Source: Kalmusia sp. IMI 367209
Lineage: Eukaryota; Ascomycota; Dothideomycetes; Pleosporales; Didymosphaeriaceae
NCBI GenBank assembly: GCA_027946365.1
Contig: JAPEUQ010000002.1
Location: 3,472,001 to 3,536,000, forward strand
Length of the DNA: 64,000 nucleotides
Direction: 5' to 3'
Every line of letters begins with the position of its first letter. Positions within the stretch are counted from its first letter, which is position 1. The notes below the pieces were generated by a model. That model was given only the letters and a program-made list of their open reading frames with translations. It ran no database searches and was not told where the DNA came from. Of this stretch, positions 1-12,519 are shown piece after piece. A program made the position numbers and the translations under genes.

Positions 1-1
1 A

Positions 2-1033
<1,032 letters not shown>

Positions 1034-1241
1034 GGTGATGAGGCAGAGAATGCATTCCTGGCGCAACGGAGGTTAGATATGATGAGTGAGATATGATGGA
1101 CCTGAATTATGAGCACGGAGCATCCAGGGCGTTTGGGCGAAATCAAAACTGCATAGCATGGATTGGGCTTTTGAGAAAAAGGATATCAAGTCTATTTGAG
1201 ACATCTATTGAAGTATCGTTGAAGAATCGTTGAAGAAAAGG

Positions 1242-3020
1242 CTATATCGCCTCCTCGAATTGGCGTATCAGCTGTCCTTGTTCTTGCAGATGCTCTTTGA
1301 CCTGTTTGACTGTGTATTCGCCGCGGTGAAACTAAGCTCATGTTAGCCTACGATATCCAGTGCTTTGTCATGCCCTGACTTACCATGCCAGCACCCAGCG
1401 CCGCATCCGTCGACGTCTTCGCAAAAACCTCGTCGAAATGCCCCGGATTCCCCGCCCCGCTGCTCGCAATGACCGGAATCTTGATCGCGGCCTTGACATC
1501 GTTGATGAGCTCGAGATCGAATCCGCTATTCGTCCCATCCTTATCTATGCAGTTCAGTAGGATCTCGCCGGCGCCCATGGCTTCCACGGCCGTGACTAGC
1601 TGCCGCACGTCAAAGTCGCGTCCCTCGCGGCCACCCTTGATGGTACATTGATACCAGCAATACTCCTCACCGTTCGGGCCTTTGGTAGTAGTCTTGATGG
1701 TATGGTGGGGTGTCGCGTCCGGTGAGGACACGTAGACGCGGCGTGGGTCAACGCTAATAACGACGGCTTGATTGCCATATGCGGAGGAGATGGTCTCGAT
1801 GGCTGTTTTACCCCCTAGTTTTGCTCCTCTCGCATAGTACTCTTCTGCTGCAGTTACGGCATCAGAACCTATGCTGACTTTGTCCGCACCGGATTTGAAG
1901 TACATCGTCGCAATGTCTAGTGCAGAAATCTTGGTACCGTCGGTGTCGACTGTATCTCTTATGCCGCCGCCTATTGTAAGGGGAACAAAGACTGTCTCGC
2001 TAGTTCTCCGGAGGATCTCGAGCATAGGCGTATCAGCGACGGGACAGTTGCGGAAAGAGGTGATGTTGAGGAAGGTTACTTCGTCAGCGCCCTGCTCGTA
2101 GTACTTCTTGGCCATGTCTACAGGCTTGCCCAAGTTCCGCACTGCGCCGCCTGAACTTACGCCGTCTTTTTCACGTACGTCGTATTGATCGCCTTTTGTC
2201 ACGACGAGGTCACCTTGGTCGTTTGTCCGTACGTCCAGACATGCGATAACTCGTCGTGTCAAGCCCTCTCTTGCCGCTTCCGCAGACGGCGTTGTCGGTA
2301 GTTTTTGTAGGTATTTGCCGTCGAGGAATGCTTTAAGAGCTCGAAGGCCTGCAGCGCCGCTCTTTTCGGGGTGGAATTGCGTTGCGAATATGTTGTCCCT
2401 TGCCACTGCGCCGACGAATTCCTCATCGCCGTAACGCGCAGTCGCAACCGTCCAGCCAGCCTTCTCGAGCTCCCCCTCTCTGTACGGTACCGCATAAGAG
2501 TGCACGTAGTAGTATTTCGAAGCAGGTCGTAATCCGAATAATGACTCATCCGTGACCTGGCCTGACCGTGACGTGTTTGCACTATTCCACCCAATATGCG
2601 GCACACTCTTATCTTTGCTGTCAAATTTCTTTAATCTCACGGGGATCACATCCAGTCCCTTAACTTGCGGGTCCTCCTCCGAACCCTCAAATAACGCCTG
2701 CATCCCCACACATATTCCCATGAACGGTTTCCCGGCCTTGATGTGTTCGCGGATCGGCTCGACGTACCCGGCTTTCTCAAGCTGCGTTAGGCAGTGTCCG
2801 AAGTGACCGACGCCAGGGATGATGAGTTTCTACGGGTGTCACTGTATCAGCGCATGTCAATTGGTGTGTATAACGCAGATGGACAAGGGATCGTTACTTC
2901 GGCAGAAGGCACATCTGCGGGCGATTTGACCCATGAGACAGTGTATCCGACTTTTTCTATAGCATTGACGAGAGAGCGCACGTTTCCGGCGACGTAGTCG
3001 AGGAGGTGAACGGTCGGCAT
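1242..3020 (-). CDS. HIS7: Imidazole glycerol phosphate synthase HisHF (bifunctional)
   Basis: Bifunctional histidine-biosynthesis enzyme. The N-terminal glutaminase makes ammonia that the C-terminal (beta-alpha)8 cyclase uses to convert PRFAR into imidazole glycerol phosphate plus AICAR. Three exons were read: 2898-3020, 1384-2829 and 1242-1331, with introns of 68 and 52 bp. The spliced product is 552 residues, the same as yeast His7. The glutaminase triad is visible as Cys81 (GICVG) and His194/Glu196 (FHPEKSG). The cyclase starts near [14 protein letters not shown] and contains TIGGGIRD and [15 protein letters not shown]. The first exon encodes [17 protein letters not shown]. The last exon ([15 protein letters not shown]) is lost if intron 2 is missed, because the unspliced frame stops at 1348. 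It is divergent from IMP3. Confidence 0.96.
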
Positions 3021-3299
3021 TGTGTGTAGTGGTAATGGTGTTGCGAAGACGCGTGAAGGAATGACTGGATGCGCGCCAGAAATTTGTTAGTGACGCGGTT
3101 GGAGATGCCCCGCCATCGGAGGGGCACTGGGAAGGTACGCTATGCTAAATATGGTGCGCTAAGAAAAAGTTCGGGGAGCGCCCGTGCATTTGCATCGCGC
3201 ATCCGCAACCTCGTCGCATACCGCATCTACGACAACTTCGCGAGCCGCGCATCCCCTCCACAGCTCATAGCCCGTATCAACAACCCGTGCACATCCACC
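3021..3299. promoter_or_regulatory. Shared divergent promoter of HIS7 and IMP3
   Basis: These 279 bp separate the start codons of two divergent housekeeping genes, so both promoters must lie here or overlap the genes. I see no clear TATA box, and no perfect TGASTCA Gcn4/CPC1 site, which one might expect for a histidine gene. Long open frames cross the interval but none has coding character. Confidence 0.6.
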
Positions 3300-3975
3300 A
3301 TGGGTCGCAAGCTCAAGCATCATGTATGTAAAGCAAAGTCTAGGATCGATGTGATCTTGCTAACCTTGCTCTGCAGGAGCAAAAACTACTTCGCAAAGTA
3401 GACTTCAACACCTACAAGTCAGATGGCGACCACCGCGAGCACGAGGTCATGAGGCGATATGGTATTCAGAAGCGCGACGACTACAGCAAATACAATCGAC
3501 TAGCGGGCTCGTTGAGGCAGCTAGCTCACCGACTGGCCGCATTGGAACCTACAGATCCGTTCCGCAGGAATCATGAAGATTTGATGCTGGAGAAGCTGCA
3601 TACCATGGGAATACTGGGGACTGGTGGAGAAGGTACACACTTCCGAAGCCATGCGCGGACATATATGTTCTGACTCTGTATCTAGGTCGAGGGAAGCTGT
3701 CTGACGTTGAACACAAGGTAACTGTCAGCGCTTTTTGTCGCAGGAGGCTCCCCGTGGTCATGACAAGGTTGCGCATGGCGGACAATGTCACAGCTGCGAT
3801 CAAATTCATAGAGCAGGGCCACGTCCGCGTTGGAACGGATGTGGTTAACGATCCGGCATATCTCGTCACGCGGAACATGGAGGACTTCGTAACATGGGTC
3901 GACTCGTCTAAGATCAAGAGGAACATTATGAAGTATCGCGACAAACTGGACGACTTTGATCTGGAAATGATATGA
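3300..3975 (+). CDS. IMP3: Imp3, U3 snoRNP protein of the SSU processome
   Basis: Component of the Mpp10-Imp3-Imp4 complex that pairs U3 snoRNA with pre-18S rRNA in the nucleolus. Three exons were read: 3300-3323, 3377-3632 and 3686-3975 (introns of 53 bp each), giving 189 residues against 183 in yeast. The first exon encodes only MGRKLKHH. The joined sequence continues [16 protein letters not shown], then [10 protein letters not shown]. The S4-type RNA-binding domain follows ([46 protein letters not shown]), ending [14 protein letters not shown]. Nearly every block matches yeast Imp3, so identification and exon model are secure. Both DIM1 and IMP3 serve 40S subunit assembly, but nothing here shows co-regulation. 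Confidence 0.96.
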
Positions 3976-5287
3976 GGAAGAAAGATAGACATCATGCATC
4001 GGGAGGCGTATGGTCACAGCATTTTACGGCGTTGAATCAAAACATACTTTAGCAATACCCGGCCTCTAGGTCGCTTGAAAATTCAGATTTTACCATGCAT
4101 ATGAGTCTCCTTCGATTCGTTGACATCTTTTTTTTCGTCGCATATTCAGAGCAAAAATTTGCACAATGAAATGCAGAGGGAAGGACAGTGAAAACGTGCG
4201 ATCGCGTTGATGCTCTCGCACTGTGTGGTCCTGAGTATGCGAATTAGTGAGTGATGAAGGATTCAAAAGATGCTATTTCCTCTAGGACGGCCACAGATCT
4301 GGCAAGTTCACTGTTTTGCACCGGAGGCATACATGCAAATTGATAAGGCTTTTCTACGTCGTCATCGTTGACCATGCAAAGAGCGTTCATCCACAGGTAG
4401 GAAACTTTCAAATGCTTGCAAGCAGCAATAGCGGCTATCACGACTTTTGATAGCTCGTTGTAGACTCTTGAAAGAGATGGGGGGGCTGTTTCAGGTCTCT
4501 CAGCCGTTCTCGCTAAATGAAACTGCGGGCAATTCCCCTACGTACAGCTAAGTGCCCGTGGTTGCTCTCCATACTCCCTTCAACAGGGCGCCTTTTCTTT
4601 ACGTCAACGAACATTGACAGTGAGCGCTCCCGAACTCGGAGAATATATATCTCAATCCATCCGCCGAGCCGGTTGAAGTCTACGGACAGGAGCATGCTCT
4701 GCTTCGCCATACAATTATGCAACATCGGTCATTGTATTGCAGATGGTTGAAAAGGAGAAGTGAGTGTGAGTGTGCGGTTGATACAACGTACACAGACTGC
4801 GAAGCCATTGGTGCTCCAATTCTCATTCTGGAACCGTAGCCAGGCAACCGAATTTTTTGCACTTGCCTTATCACAATCTTTTAGAAACACCGGGATGGTT
4901 TTCGAGGTGGAGATAGGCCTCAAAAACGATAGGCGCAGGGTGTGGGTCAAATTCATTATGGGCGTCCCTTGGCGGGAGTTATCATCATTACACAGGAACA
5001 TACAGTTCACTTTCGAGGGATATTCTAAGATCTCATGATCAAATTGCGCTTTGAGGTTATTGATTGTTTCACCATGAAGAAACGCGAGAGAAACTTCATT
5101 GGCTAAAGTACGCACAACTGTTGTACAATTGAGTCCTATAATGAAAGATTTATGTGCAATCTCGCCAATCGCAAGAATAGTGATGAACACTAATATGTAC
5201 AGAAAAAGAAAACATGACCAAGGCAAGGATGTGATGGGAAAATCTCTCCAAATAGGTCTTTAAATGATCAGCCGCGTCTGGAACCGC
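3976..5287. other. Intergenic, no supportable gene
   Basis: These 1.3 kb hold the 3' flank of IMP3 and the 3' flank of the minus-strand dioxygenase gene. The longest open frame (4729-5226, minus, 165 codons) begins with a hydrophobic stretch but has no ATG before it, so I do not call it. The sequence is fairly AT-rich and looks non-coding. Confidence 0.6.
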
Positions 5288-6469
5288 TTAAGCAGTGCTC
5301 GTTGGCGCCGGCGCAGAGCCGCTGGGGACACCGCTGGGAACACCGCTCCCACTGGGAGGGGAGCCGCCAGCACCGCCAGCACCCGAATTGGCATTTTCAA
5401 CTCCGCCCTCAGCATAGTAGTAAGCCTGTGAAGCTCGTCAGTAAACTTCTTTCCTTGCGAACTCAATATAACTTACAGCAGGAGTAACGGTTTGCGTCTG
5501 CGTAGTGTTGATGCCAAATGCCATCCAAGCGAAGATTCCATCAGAAACCACATCACCAAGAAGGGTGTACTCATGGAACGGGTCCACGCCATCCGTAGCT
5601 GTCTCTTCGCTTAGGATGCTATCATCAGCATTCGCGGTAAGCTCCTGCGTGTTCGTGCTGTATGGCTCATATGTCTCAACCGCAGAAATAAGATCCTGAT
5701 CGAAGAAACCCTGTCCAACGTGGCTAGCCGTGACATTGTTGCCTAGTGTGCCATTGCTGTACAGCGTAGCGTTAGTGTGCACCATCAAATGGATGTGGGT
5801 TGCACGCGAGGTGTAGTGGCCCGGGAAAGTCGTCTCAAACTGCGCGACACCGTCGCTGTCTGTCTTCTGAATACCGCGCAACCAGGTCTTGTCGATGTTA
5901 GTCTCGTCGGAAGAGTCGCCGTTACCGGAGGCAACGATGCCAGAGTAAACGCCTGTCGAGTTGCAGTGCCACATCTCGAGGTAGACATTGGAGACGGGCT
6001 CGCAAGTGTCGACATCGATGACTTGGTAGTCAATAATAGTGTCTACACCCTCCTGGTCTTCGATGATGTTACGGCGGACGTATTCGCCACCGACATAGTA
6101 AGGGCCTTGGGTCACCTCGGGCGTAAGCACACAGGAACTGTTGCCGCTGAAGAGGGTCGCGGCGTCAGTGTCGAGTGTGTAACCTTGGGCGGTAGCATTG
6201 TGGGAGGTGGCTAGCACGGTGTCGAGATCACGCTTCTTCAAGCCACGCTTTGCGCGTGCTTTCTCGAGAGCGGCAGTCCGACGGGCGACGTTGCGCCTGT
6301 TGACGCCTCGAGCCTTCAGTTTGGGTGCACAGTGGCTGAGATCAGTGCGCTTGACGGAGCTGAGGAACTCGCGACGTTCGGCAATTTCTTGGGTTAGGTC
6401 GTGGCCTGGGTGGGCGAATGAGGTGGAGAGGAGGGTCAAGCCCGAGACGATAGTCTGAGTGAAACGCAT
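5288..6469 (-). CDS. Secreted intradiol ring-cleavage dioxygenase-like protein
   Basis: Member of the extracellular intradiol dioxygenase family of fungi, related to protocatechuate 3,4-dioxygenase, which uses non-heme Fe(III) to open catechol rings. Two exons were read: 5477-6469 and 5288-5425, with a 51-bp intron, giving 376 residues. The order is a signal peptide (MRFTQTIVSGLTLLSTSFA), a basic propeptide-like region with a Kex2-type KKR site near residue 80, then the dioxygenase core. Candidate iron ligands are a Tyr in GPYYVGGEY (about 124-125), Tyr219 in PGHY, and His225/His227 in THIHL. Several N-x-S/T sites fit secretion. The second exon encodes a Gly/Ser/Pro-rich tail (GAGGAGGSPPSGSG, then PSGVPSGSAPAPTSTA), a likely flexible or cell-wall linker. 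Substrate is unknown; aromatic detoxification or lignin-derived phenols are family-level guesses. Confidence 0.9.
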
Positions 6470-7348
6470 TTTGATGGTACGAGACGAGAAGTGCTAAAAT
6501 GGTTGTACGAAATGTAAGGTAATTGAAACGATTGTGATTGATGAGAGGATGTTGATATGAGCTGGATGATGAGCACTACTTCGTACAACACTTCATACTT
6601 ATACTGGCCTCCGACTCCCCAGCAGATGGTCCGCCTTACGCGTGCGCATTCGCAAGACGACCTCAGCCGTATCCCAAAAGCATCGTCATTGTGGGTGCTC
6701 CCTTCCGCACCGCCTTCCGAAATGACGATGTTTCAAACTGCCGCTGTTTTCTCCATGAACGCCACTGCCAACGGCGTGCTCTACGCCCTTGATAGCTAGC
6801 CGCCGAGGTTATTCGTCAACATCGCAAAGACCTTTTGGAGAAGTCGTTGTTTTGCCAAGGCACGCCTTCCCGAATCTAGTAAGGCGCGCCCGAGACCGCG
6901 TATGCGTCTTATGCTTTTCGACGACGCCAGTGGGGCTTCTTTTATCCAAGCTCTTCCAGCCTCAGCCTTGCAGAGCTTATACACGCCAATGGCCAAGGGG
7001 CGATTACGCGGTTCAAAACGAGGCTGGCCAATTGGGGAGAGGACATTGGGCATGACCGAGATAAAGCCATGGAGCGCACGAGCTCCCGATGTCAACAGAA
7101 AGTTTCAAAACAAGCGGGCTGAGGAAGCTTACGACGCTGGCGAGCACAGTATGGACAAGATGTGTACAGGAGCTGGATAGCTGAAAATAGCTGTGCAGAC
7201 TGTCAAACAAGGGGACTCGGGCCGAGGTGTGTTACACTGAAGAGATGAGTGTTGGGGAGCTCTGGACGTATCTTCGCAATTCTCTCAGGAGATAACTCTC
7301 CTCGGCTAAGGATTTGCGAATGCCCCTTCATCGGAGGTCGATTTTTCG
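6470..7348. other. Promoter region of the dioxygenase gene; no gene seen
   Basis: Upstream region of the minus-strand dioxygenase gene and 3' flank of the aminotransferase gene. Short open frames occur on both strands between 6557 and 7180, and part of it is GC-rich enough to look like decayed coding DNA. None starts sensibly or matches a family I know. Confidence 0.5.
6598..6603 (-). promoter_or_regulatory. TATA box candidate for the dioxygenase gene
   Basis: TATAAG on the minus strand, about 130 bp upstream of the start codon at 6469. Spacing is reasonable for a TATA-driven fungal promoter with a short leader. Position and sequence are the only evidence. Confidence 0.4.
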
Positions 7349-8772
7349 TCACTCTTTGATCACTTCTTCAAGCCTACTCAGAGATCAGCTCTTGCGACCG
7401 GACAATATAGTGGATGAACTCACCTCCTCAATCCCTCGTCCAAGACCCTCCTCTCCACAGTATACACCAATCTATACCACCCCGGCTCGCACGCATGCTC
7501 TTCATTCGGCTGCAGAAAGAACCCCTTAGCCAGCGCCCTCTGGGACAGTTCCTGCTCGCGCTTCTCTTGCCCTTGACCAACATCCTCGCTCAGCCACGGC
7601 GAAAGATCTACAAAGACAAAGAGACCTGCATTTACTCCCGATAGATACTTTATACCCATTCGTGTAAGACTTTCGGTAAGATATCTATACGCTTCACCCA
7701 CCCGCTCCCGGCTCAACTTTATGAACCCTCGAATCCATTCGCGATCCTCGAACATAGCAGTTGCAATGGCAACCGAAGGCCCTGATGGATTGTGGAAGCG
7801 AACCACAGATGCGAATGCTTTCAAGAGGGGTTTGCTTCGCGTTATGAGGGCGCCGATACGGAGACCGGGGACGGCGTAGTCTTTGGCCATGCCGTAGATG
7901 ACGTGTAACAGGTCCTCATCTATGTGCGGCTCAATGGAGAGCACGGAGGTAAAAGGGTGGATGCCGGGCTCATCTGAGTCAAACCCAGAGAAGGCATAGA
8001 TCTCATCGCTGATCAGGTGGATGCGGTGTTTCTGACAGAACTTCATGAGTGCAATTATGGTCTCTTTGGGATAACATCGACCTGAATGGAATGAGTTCCT
8101 ACCAACATATCGTGATATTGGGAAGCAAGAGTACCTAATGGGTTGTGTGGGTTGATGATGAGCAGGGCCTTGATCTCAACTCCTTCAGCCTTTGATTTCT
8201 GTAACGCAATATCGAAGGCATCGACCACTTCGAGCTGCAAGCATGTTTCTAATGACGTATCGGCAGCGACTATCTTCAGCCCAGATTTGAGCCCAAAGTC
8301 CAGCTCGAAACGCCCATAGTAAGGTCTACTCGTCAAAATTCCTAATCCCGTATAAGTAACTTAAATTCCATCAATATACTCCATATCACAATTTACCTTG
8401 TCCCTCATCCGCCAGACTAAACCCTAGAATCTCGTGTAACGCTGTTGCCGCCGCGGTGATCTTGATATTTTCGGCAGTCAACGGTTTCCACGGCTTCCAA
8501 TACTCGTTTAAGTGCGCTGCCAAAGCAGCAGGAAGCCTTTGTCCCCCTGCTGTGCTGAAGCTGTAGCCGAGCGCTTCTTCAGGTATGTTGACTTTTGATT
8601 TGATGAATGAAGCGAGTTCGCCTTGGACGAGGTAGTTTTCTGCGCTTGTGAACTGCGTGACCACGCCTGTAGGATTGAGATCTGGATCGTAGCGGCCGAG
8701 GGGCCCGGGATTGACGTAGCGCCAGGGGATGTCGAAGGTAGAAGCGTTGAGAATACCGCGTTTGGAAAGCAT
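7349..8772 (-). CDS. Class I/II aminotransferase, ACC-synthase-like
   Basis: PLP-dependent fold-type I enzyme of the branch containing 1-aminocyclopropane-1-carboxylate synthase and fungal ACC-synthase-like aminotransferases. Four exons were read: 8397-8772, 8135-8341, 7424-8081 and a 25-nt last exon, 7349-7373, giving 421 residues. Visible motifs are TSRPYYGRFELDFG, the substrate-pocket NPHNPLG (spanning an exon junction), SDEIYAFS with the PLP-ring Asp near 220 and Tyr near 223, and GMAKDYAVPGLRIG with the Schiff-base Lys near 261. Residues RCYPKETI follow the second splice. The tiny last exon supplies LEEVIKE; without it the frame stops at 7420. The start ATG at 8772 gives an N-terminus typical of the family. 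The reaction cannot be told from sequence: ethylene-pathway ACC synthesis, transamination or secondary-metabolite tailoring are all possible. Confidence 0.9.
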
Positions 8773-9756
8773 ATTGTTGATAGTGCGAAGATGGCTGGAT
8801 TAGTTAGGGTCTTGGTGGTGGGTATGGAGAGTTTAAAGATGGTGGCTTATTCTGATTGTATGAGTCAATGTGAGGGCTTTATACACATGCTTGCTGGTGT
8901 GCTTCGCGACTTCGGAGTAATCGGAATTAAGTCACTTATTCCGAAACGGTGATGTTTGGTGGTGTTGCATTTGGCAGTCGCTAATTCAGTCATGAGTATT
9001 GATATACTCATTCGTCTACTCGTTATGATTTAGGAACGCAAGTGAACTTCATTGGACAAAGATGTAACATACAACTCAAGATAGAGCATCTCTGCTTCCG
9101 TAGTTCATGAGGAAATGGTATCACAGCATCTATCATTTCGGTCAGGTATTTTAGTCACGATAAGTTCAGTCGTTCAAATATAGGCACTAAACACCTTGTA
9201 AAAACACAGGTCCCTCATGATACCGAATGCTCAGCGTTTGTGGATCATGATTCCGCTAAGTCAAAAAGAAATTAGCAATCAGTTTACAATATTAAAGCTT
9301 AGCGATCATCTCAAGAACAACAAAATTTGGCTCATTTCACGTGTAGTTTTGAATTTGACTGCATCAGTAGAAAATTATTCGGAATTGCGGCAATGCTGAA
9401 CAATACGCCGACCCCTCTAGCCACCCCTACACCAAACATATCGCGTGTACAAGTCGAAATTCATCATTCTACATTTTGATTCGCAATCTTCCGCTTCCAG
9501 TACTGATTTCGGCTATATTGCATGGCACTGCTGAACGAAAAGGAAGTATCTCAAACGCAGCGGAGACAATATTCAAATTGCTTACTCCTACAATAATTCA
9601 CAAATATATTCTTGATATCTTTTCATCGTAATAAGATAGCTAAAATTAAATATTGCCCTGCAACAGAAGACTAAAAGAGAGGAATACGCCAACGGCAGAT
9701 ACTCCGATAAGCATGGTGGGATACCATTGCTGCTACGGTCCAAAATCCACCTACTT
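8773..9756. other. AT-rich intergenic region, no gene seen
   Basis: Nearly 1 kb of AT-rich sequence between the start of the aminotransferase gene and the stop of the membrane-protein gene. It must contain the aminotransferase promoter. Short open frames have no coding character, and I see no repeat or transposon remnant. Confidence 0.6.
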
Positions 9757-11526
9757 CTACTCTTGGTTGTCCTTTTGATATGTCGGCTCGTATTGATCGT
9801 CTTCTACGTCGAGATATGCATGTCGGTAGAGCGATCCAGCTTTTCGTGGCACGATAAGCCTCAACCGCAATTGGCCATCCGTTTTGTCTGCATCCACAGC
9901 GTTACACAGACCCCTTCTATCATGCTGGATGATATGGCTGGTGTCAAGTAGTAGTGCCGATATTACGGGATCACGAACTGTTTTAGCCTGCGATTGACTT
10001 TGTAAGACAGCTAAAAGAATGCTTGACACGGTCAAAAGAGCATTGACCCCAAGCCAAGTCCATGCGCGCCAGGTGGATATAGAAGCTACTAGCACTGGTA
10101 CCGGTCTTCTTAACACAGTAGTAGCTGGAACGATACCTCCAGTCGCCCAATAATTTGCGAGTGAATTCCAGCTTGCTTGATATGCCACCGTAAGCATACC
10201 AGTTGCATAATTGTCTAAGTTATTCCACAAGGGGGCGGAAGAGATGTTGGCCAATTTCATGTAGTACATGACCTCTGGCATCATAGCTAAAGCTTGCTCA
10301 GTCAAGGGATCCTCTTGGACCGTCCCGGAACCGTTCACGGTAGCCTCGACAACACCATCTGCAGGAACTCGACAGTCTTTGCAGGCAATAGCTCCGGCTG
10401 AGTATGTGAATCTAGCAAACATGAAGCAGTTCGGCTCTCCATCATAAGGGTTCGTTGCATCGTACATCAAAGCCTGCGGTACGTGACCAAACAACGGATC
10501 TGGTCCTTGGCTACAGCTCTCCTGAAAACGAACTGCTACCGCAAGAAGCTTAGACCCGTGCTCTAGCGTCGCTGACGGATATTGGTAATGGTCATCAGTC
10601 TTCGGTGCAGGTGTCCAGATTTTAGTATTAACGATTGTGAGTCGGCCGATATCCGTGCCGTAGTGGAATGGATTCCACTCTTGGCTGAAAGCCAGCCCTC
10701 GGTAGGAGTTATCTGCCACAACTTGTTGCAGGGTAGCCATATCATCGCCCGCATCTTCTTCAGACGTGATCCACTGCAAAGGCCCCTCAATGTTGAAATA
10801 AGGTATGGTTACATTTCCGACGGTGCTGTCAATAGGGTAGCCCTGTAACGATGCGACTTTCCTCCGATAGATAGGTTGGGTGGCTTGCTTGAAGTTGTCG
10901 GGAGGAGCAATGGCTGAAAGACCTAAGGCATTGAAGACCTCGTATGCCCTGCTATTATCAAATGCATTGTGGTATTTATACCCGTTACTGTTTCCAGGTT
11001 GTGTGACAAGTACCTTCTCTGCGCTAGTCATCCTGATACCTGGATTCCAGCTGATGGCGCCGGTCAGCATTGGAGCGATGAATTGGGATGGTGTAGCGAG
11101 AGCGAAGATGCACCACATCGAAGTTGCCAACGCAGGAGAACGACTCTTGAACTTCAGGGGAGGCACCCTGAAACGTATCATGTGGCTTAATTCTTTCAAA
11201 GTAGTGCTTTGCTGCTCAAGTACCATGAAGGCCAGCCTCCATCCGGTAAGAGTCAGCCAAAGCGCAGCCAGACTCCTCACCAATAAGATCCCAATCGACA
11301 CTAGTGTCACCACATCTGTCTGGTATATCGAAACAGTAGAGATCGACTCATCGTCCAATTTAGTAGTTAGAAATGCGCGGCCGTTGACTTTCGTTAATAG
11401 GACTAGTACTAGTGCGAGTGACGTTGCGAAGTGTACAGGAGGAAGCCACCAGTTTTTAATGTAGCTCCGTAGGCCGTTGTCATCAGGTCGATACTGACAT
11501 TCATGATTGTTGAGATGGGAATACAT
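9757..11526 (-). CDS. Polytopic membrane protein with large extracytoplasmic loop
   Basis: Uncharacterised 589-residue protein from one exon, start ATG at 11526. Its layout is common among orphan plasma-membrane proteins of Pezizomycotina. Three hydrophobic segments lie near the N-terminus (about 33-47, 72-93 and 131-153). A long hydrophilic loop of about 330 residues follows with several N-x-S/T sites and Cys pairs (ACKDC, ESCSQG, NCFMF). A C-terminal membrane segment lies near 492-512 (NALLTVSSILLAVL), then an approximately 75-residue tail. I cannot name a domain with certainty; it resembles the DUF3176-type architecture only in layout. The internal disulfide-like Cys pairs suggest the loop is outside the cell or in the secretory lumen. 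Function is unknown. Confidence 0.8.
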   Translation of the reverse strand: MYSHLNNHECQYRPDDNGLRSYIKNWWLPPVHFATSLALVLVLLTKVNGRAFLTTKLDDESISTVSIYQTDVVTLVSIGILLVRSLAALWLTLTGWRLAFMVLEQQSTTLKELSHMIRFRVPPLKFKSRSPALATSMWCIFALATPSQFIAPMLTGAISWNPGIRMTSAEKVLVTQPGNSNGYKYHNAFDNSRAYEVFNALGLSAIAPPDNFKQATQPIYRRKVASLQGYPIDSTVGNVTIPYFNIEGPLQWITSEEDAGDDMATLQQVVADNSYRGLAFSQEWNPFHYGTDIGRLTIVNTKIWTPAPKTDDHYQYPSATLEHGSKLLAVAVRFQESCSQGPDPLFGHVPQALMYDATNPYDGEPNCFMFARFTYSAGAIACKDCRVPADGVVEATVNGSGTVQEDPLTEQALAMMPEVMYYMKLANISSAPLWNNLDNYATGMLTVAYQASWNSLANYWATGGIVPATTVLRRPVPVLVASISTWRAWTWLGVNALLTVSSILLAVLQSQSQAKTVRDPVISALLLDTSHIIQHDRRGLCNAVDADKTDGQLRLRLIVPRKAGSLYRHAYLDVEDDQYEPTYQKDNQE

Positions 11527-12519
11527 AACAATATAGCACTATTGCATACGGGGAGGAAACGAATGAGAAGAAAACGAAGGGATAGGAAAACAGTTGGGTA
11601 GGAAACAGACGGGACAGCAAAGGGTAAGGCTGTGGGCTAGAGCTTACATATACATATGAATATGATACGGTAGCTGCTTCGTGATAACTTTGCTTCTTCA
11701 AGCCGAGCACTCTTAGGCAGCTGCAAGATACGTATTCAGGTGTGATTCACTCGGAAATATCAAGTCAGTCAGACCAGCTGTCCCACAGTCGCACCTCAGT
11801 CGTTCCTCAAAACTCCACCTCAACATTTACCACAAGCACCAGCAAGCGAAGAATTGCACAGCGGCCAGGATGCCATTCCTTCGCCGCGGTATACGAACTA
11901 GGGCTCTGGAGCTAGGCGTCTCAGTTGAAAACGATAGCGATGCCGATTATGTCAGCTAGTGATGCGCCGGATGCATTAGTTCCCGCAGCAGTCTGTGTTT
12001 GATCTGGAGTTAGCTACAGGTTGCATCAAGCCTCGCTCTAACAAATTGGGAAATAAACATCTTCTTATCTTCACTGCCACAAAACAGAGATAATAGATTA
12101 CGTAGAGTATGAAATCAAGCCTTTGAATGCCGTTGGGAGAACTCGAGTTTCCGGTCCGCACTGCCACACGAAAAAGAAGGCAAACACATGGGTCCCTATC
12201 AACATGGGTCTGGCTGTCCTGTACGAGGCTTAGTAGATTAATCCGCCAATGAATACGTTGTACGTAATATCGAAGATCCTTTGCCAAGACCGAGATCCTC
12301 AAAACGCCTCGCCAGGCTGCGAAGACTACCCCAGAAAACTAGTTCCCAGGCAAGCGAAATGACAAAACGATTTCGACGCTCCTTCGAGCTCGCTGGAGAT
12401 CTGGACTTTAAAAGATGCACGATCCCATCATGCCCCGTCAGATCTGATTAGCTCAGTCGCAGGCACACCGTTCACCGTTGTTAGACTTCACTCAATATTT
12501 AGAAAACCAAACCCAAACT
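11527..12519. other. Divergent intergenic region
   Basis: About 1 kb between the starts of two divergent surface or membrane genes, so both promoters lie here. A 29-codon open frame starts at an ATG at 11870 and ends at 11959. Its product is charged and well-formed (begins MPFLRRGIRTRALELG), but it is too short to support as a gene. Nothing else stands out. Confidence 0.5.

Noticed and set aside
4729..5226. 165-codon minus-strand frame with a hydrophobic N-terminus, possible small secreted protein
   Set aside because: The hydrophobic part has no ATG (the frame begins at TTG), the rest shows no motif, and an opposite-strand frame of similar quality overlaps it.
10880..11464. 194-codon plus-strand ORF
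   Set aside because: Lies antisense to the 589-residue membrane protein, whose hydropathy and glycosylation-site pattern are far more protein-like.
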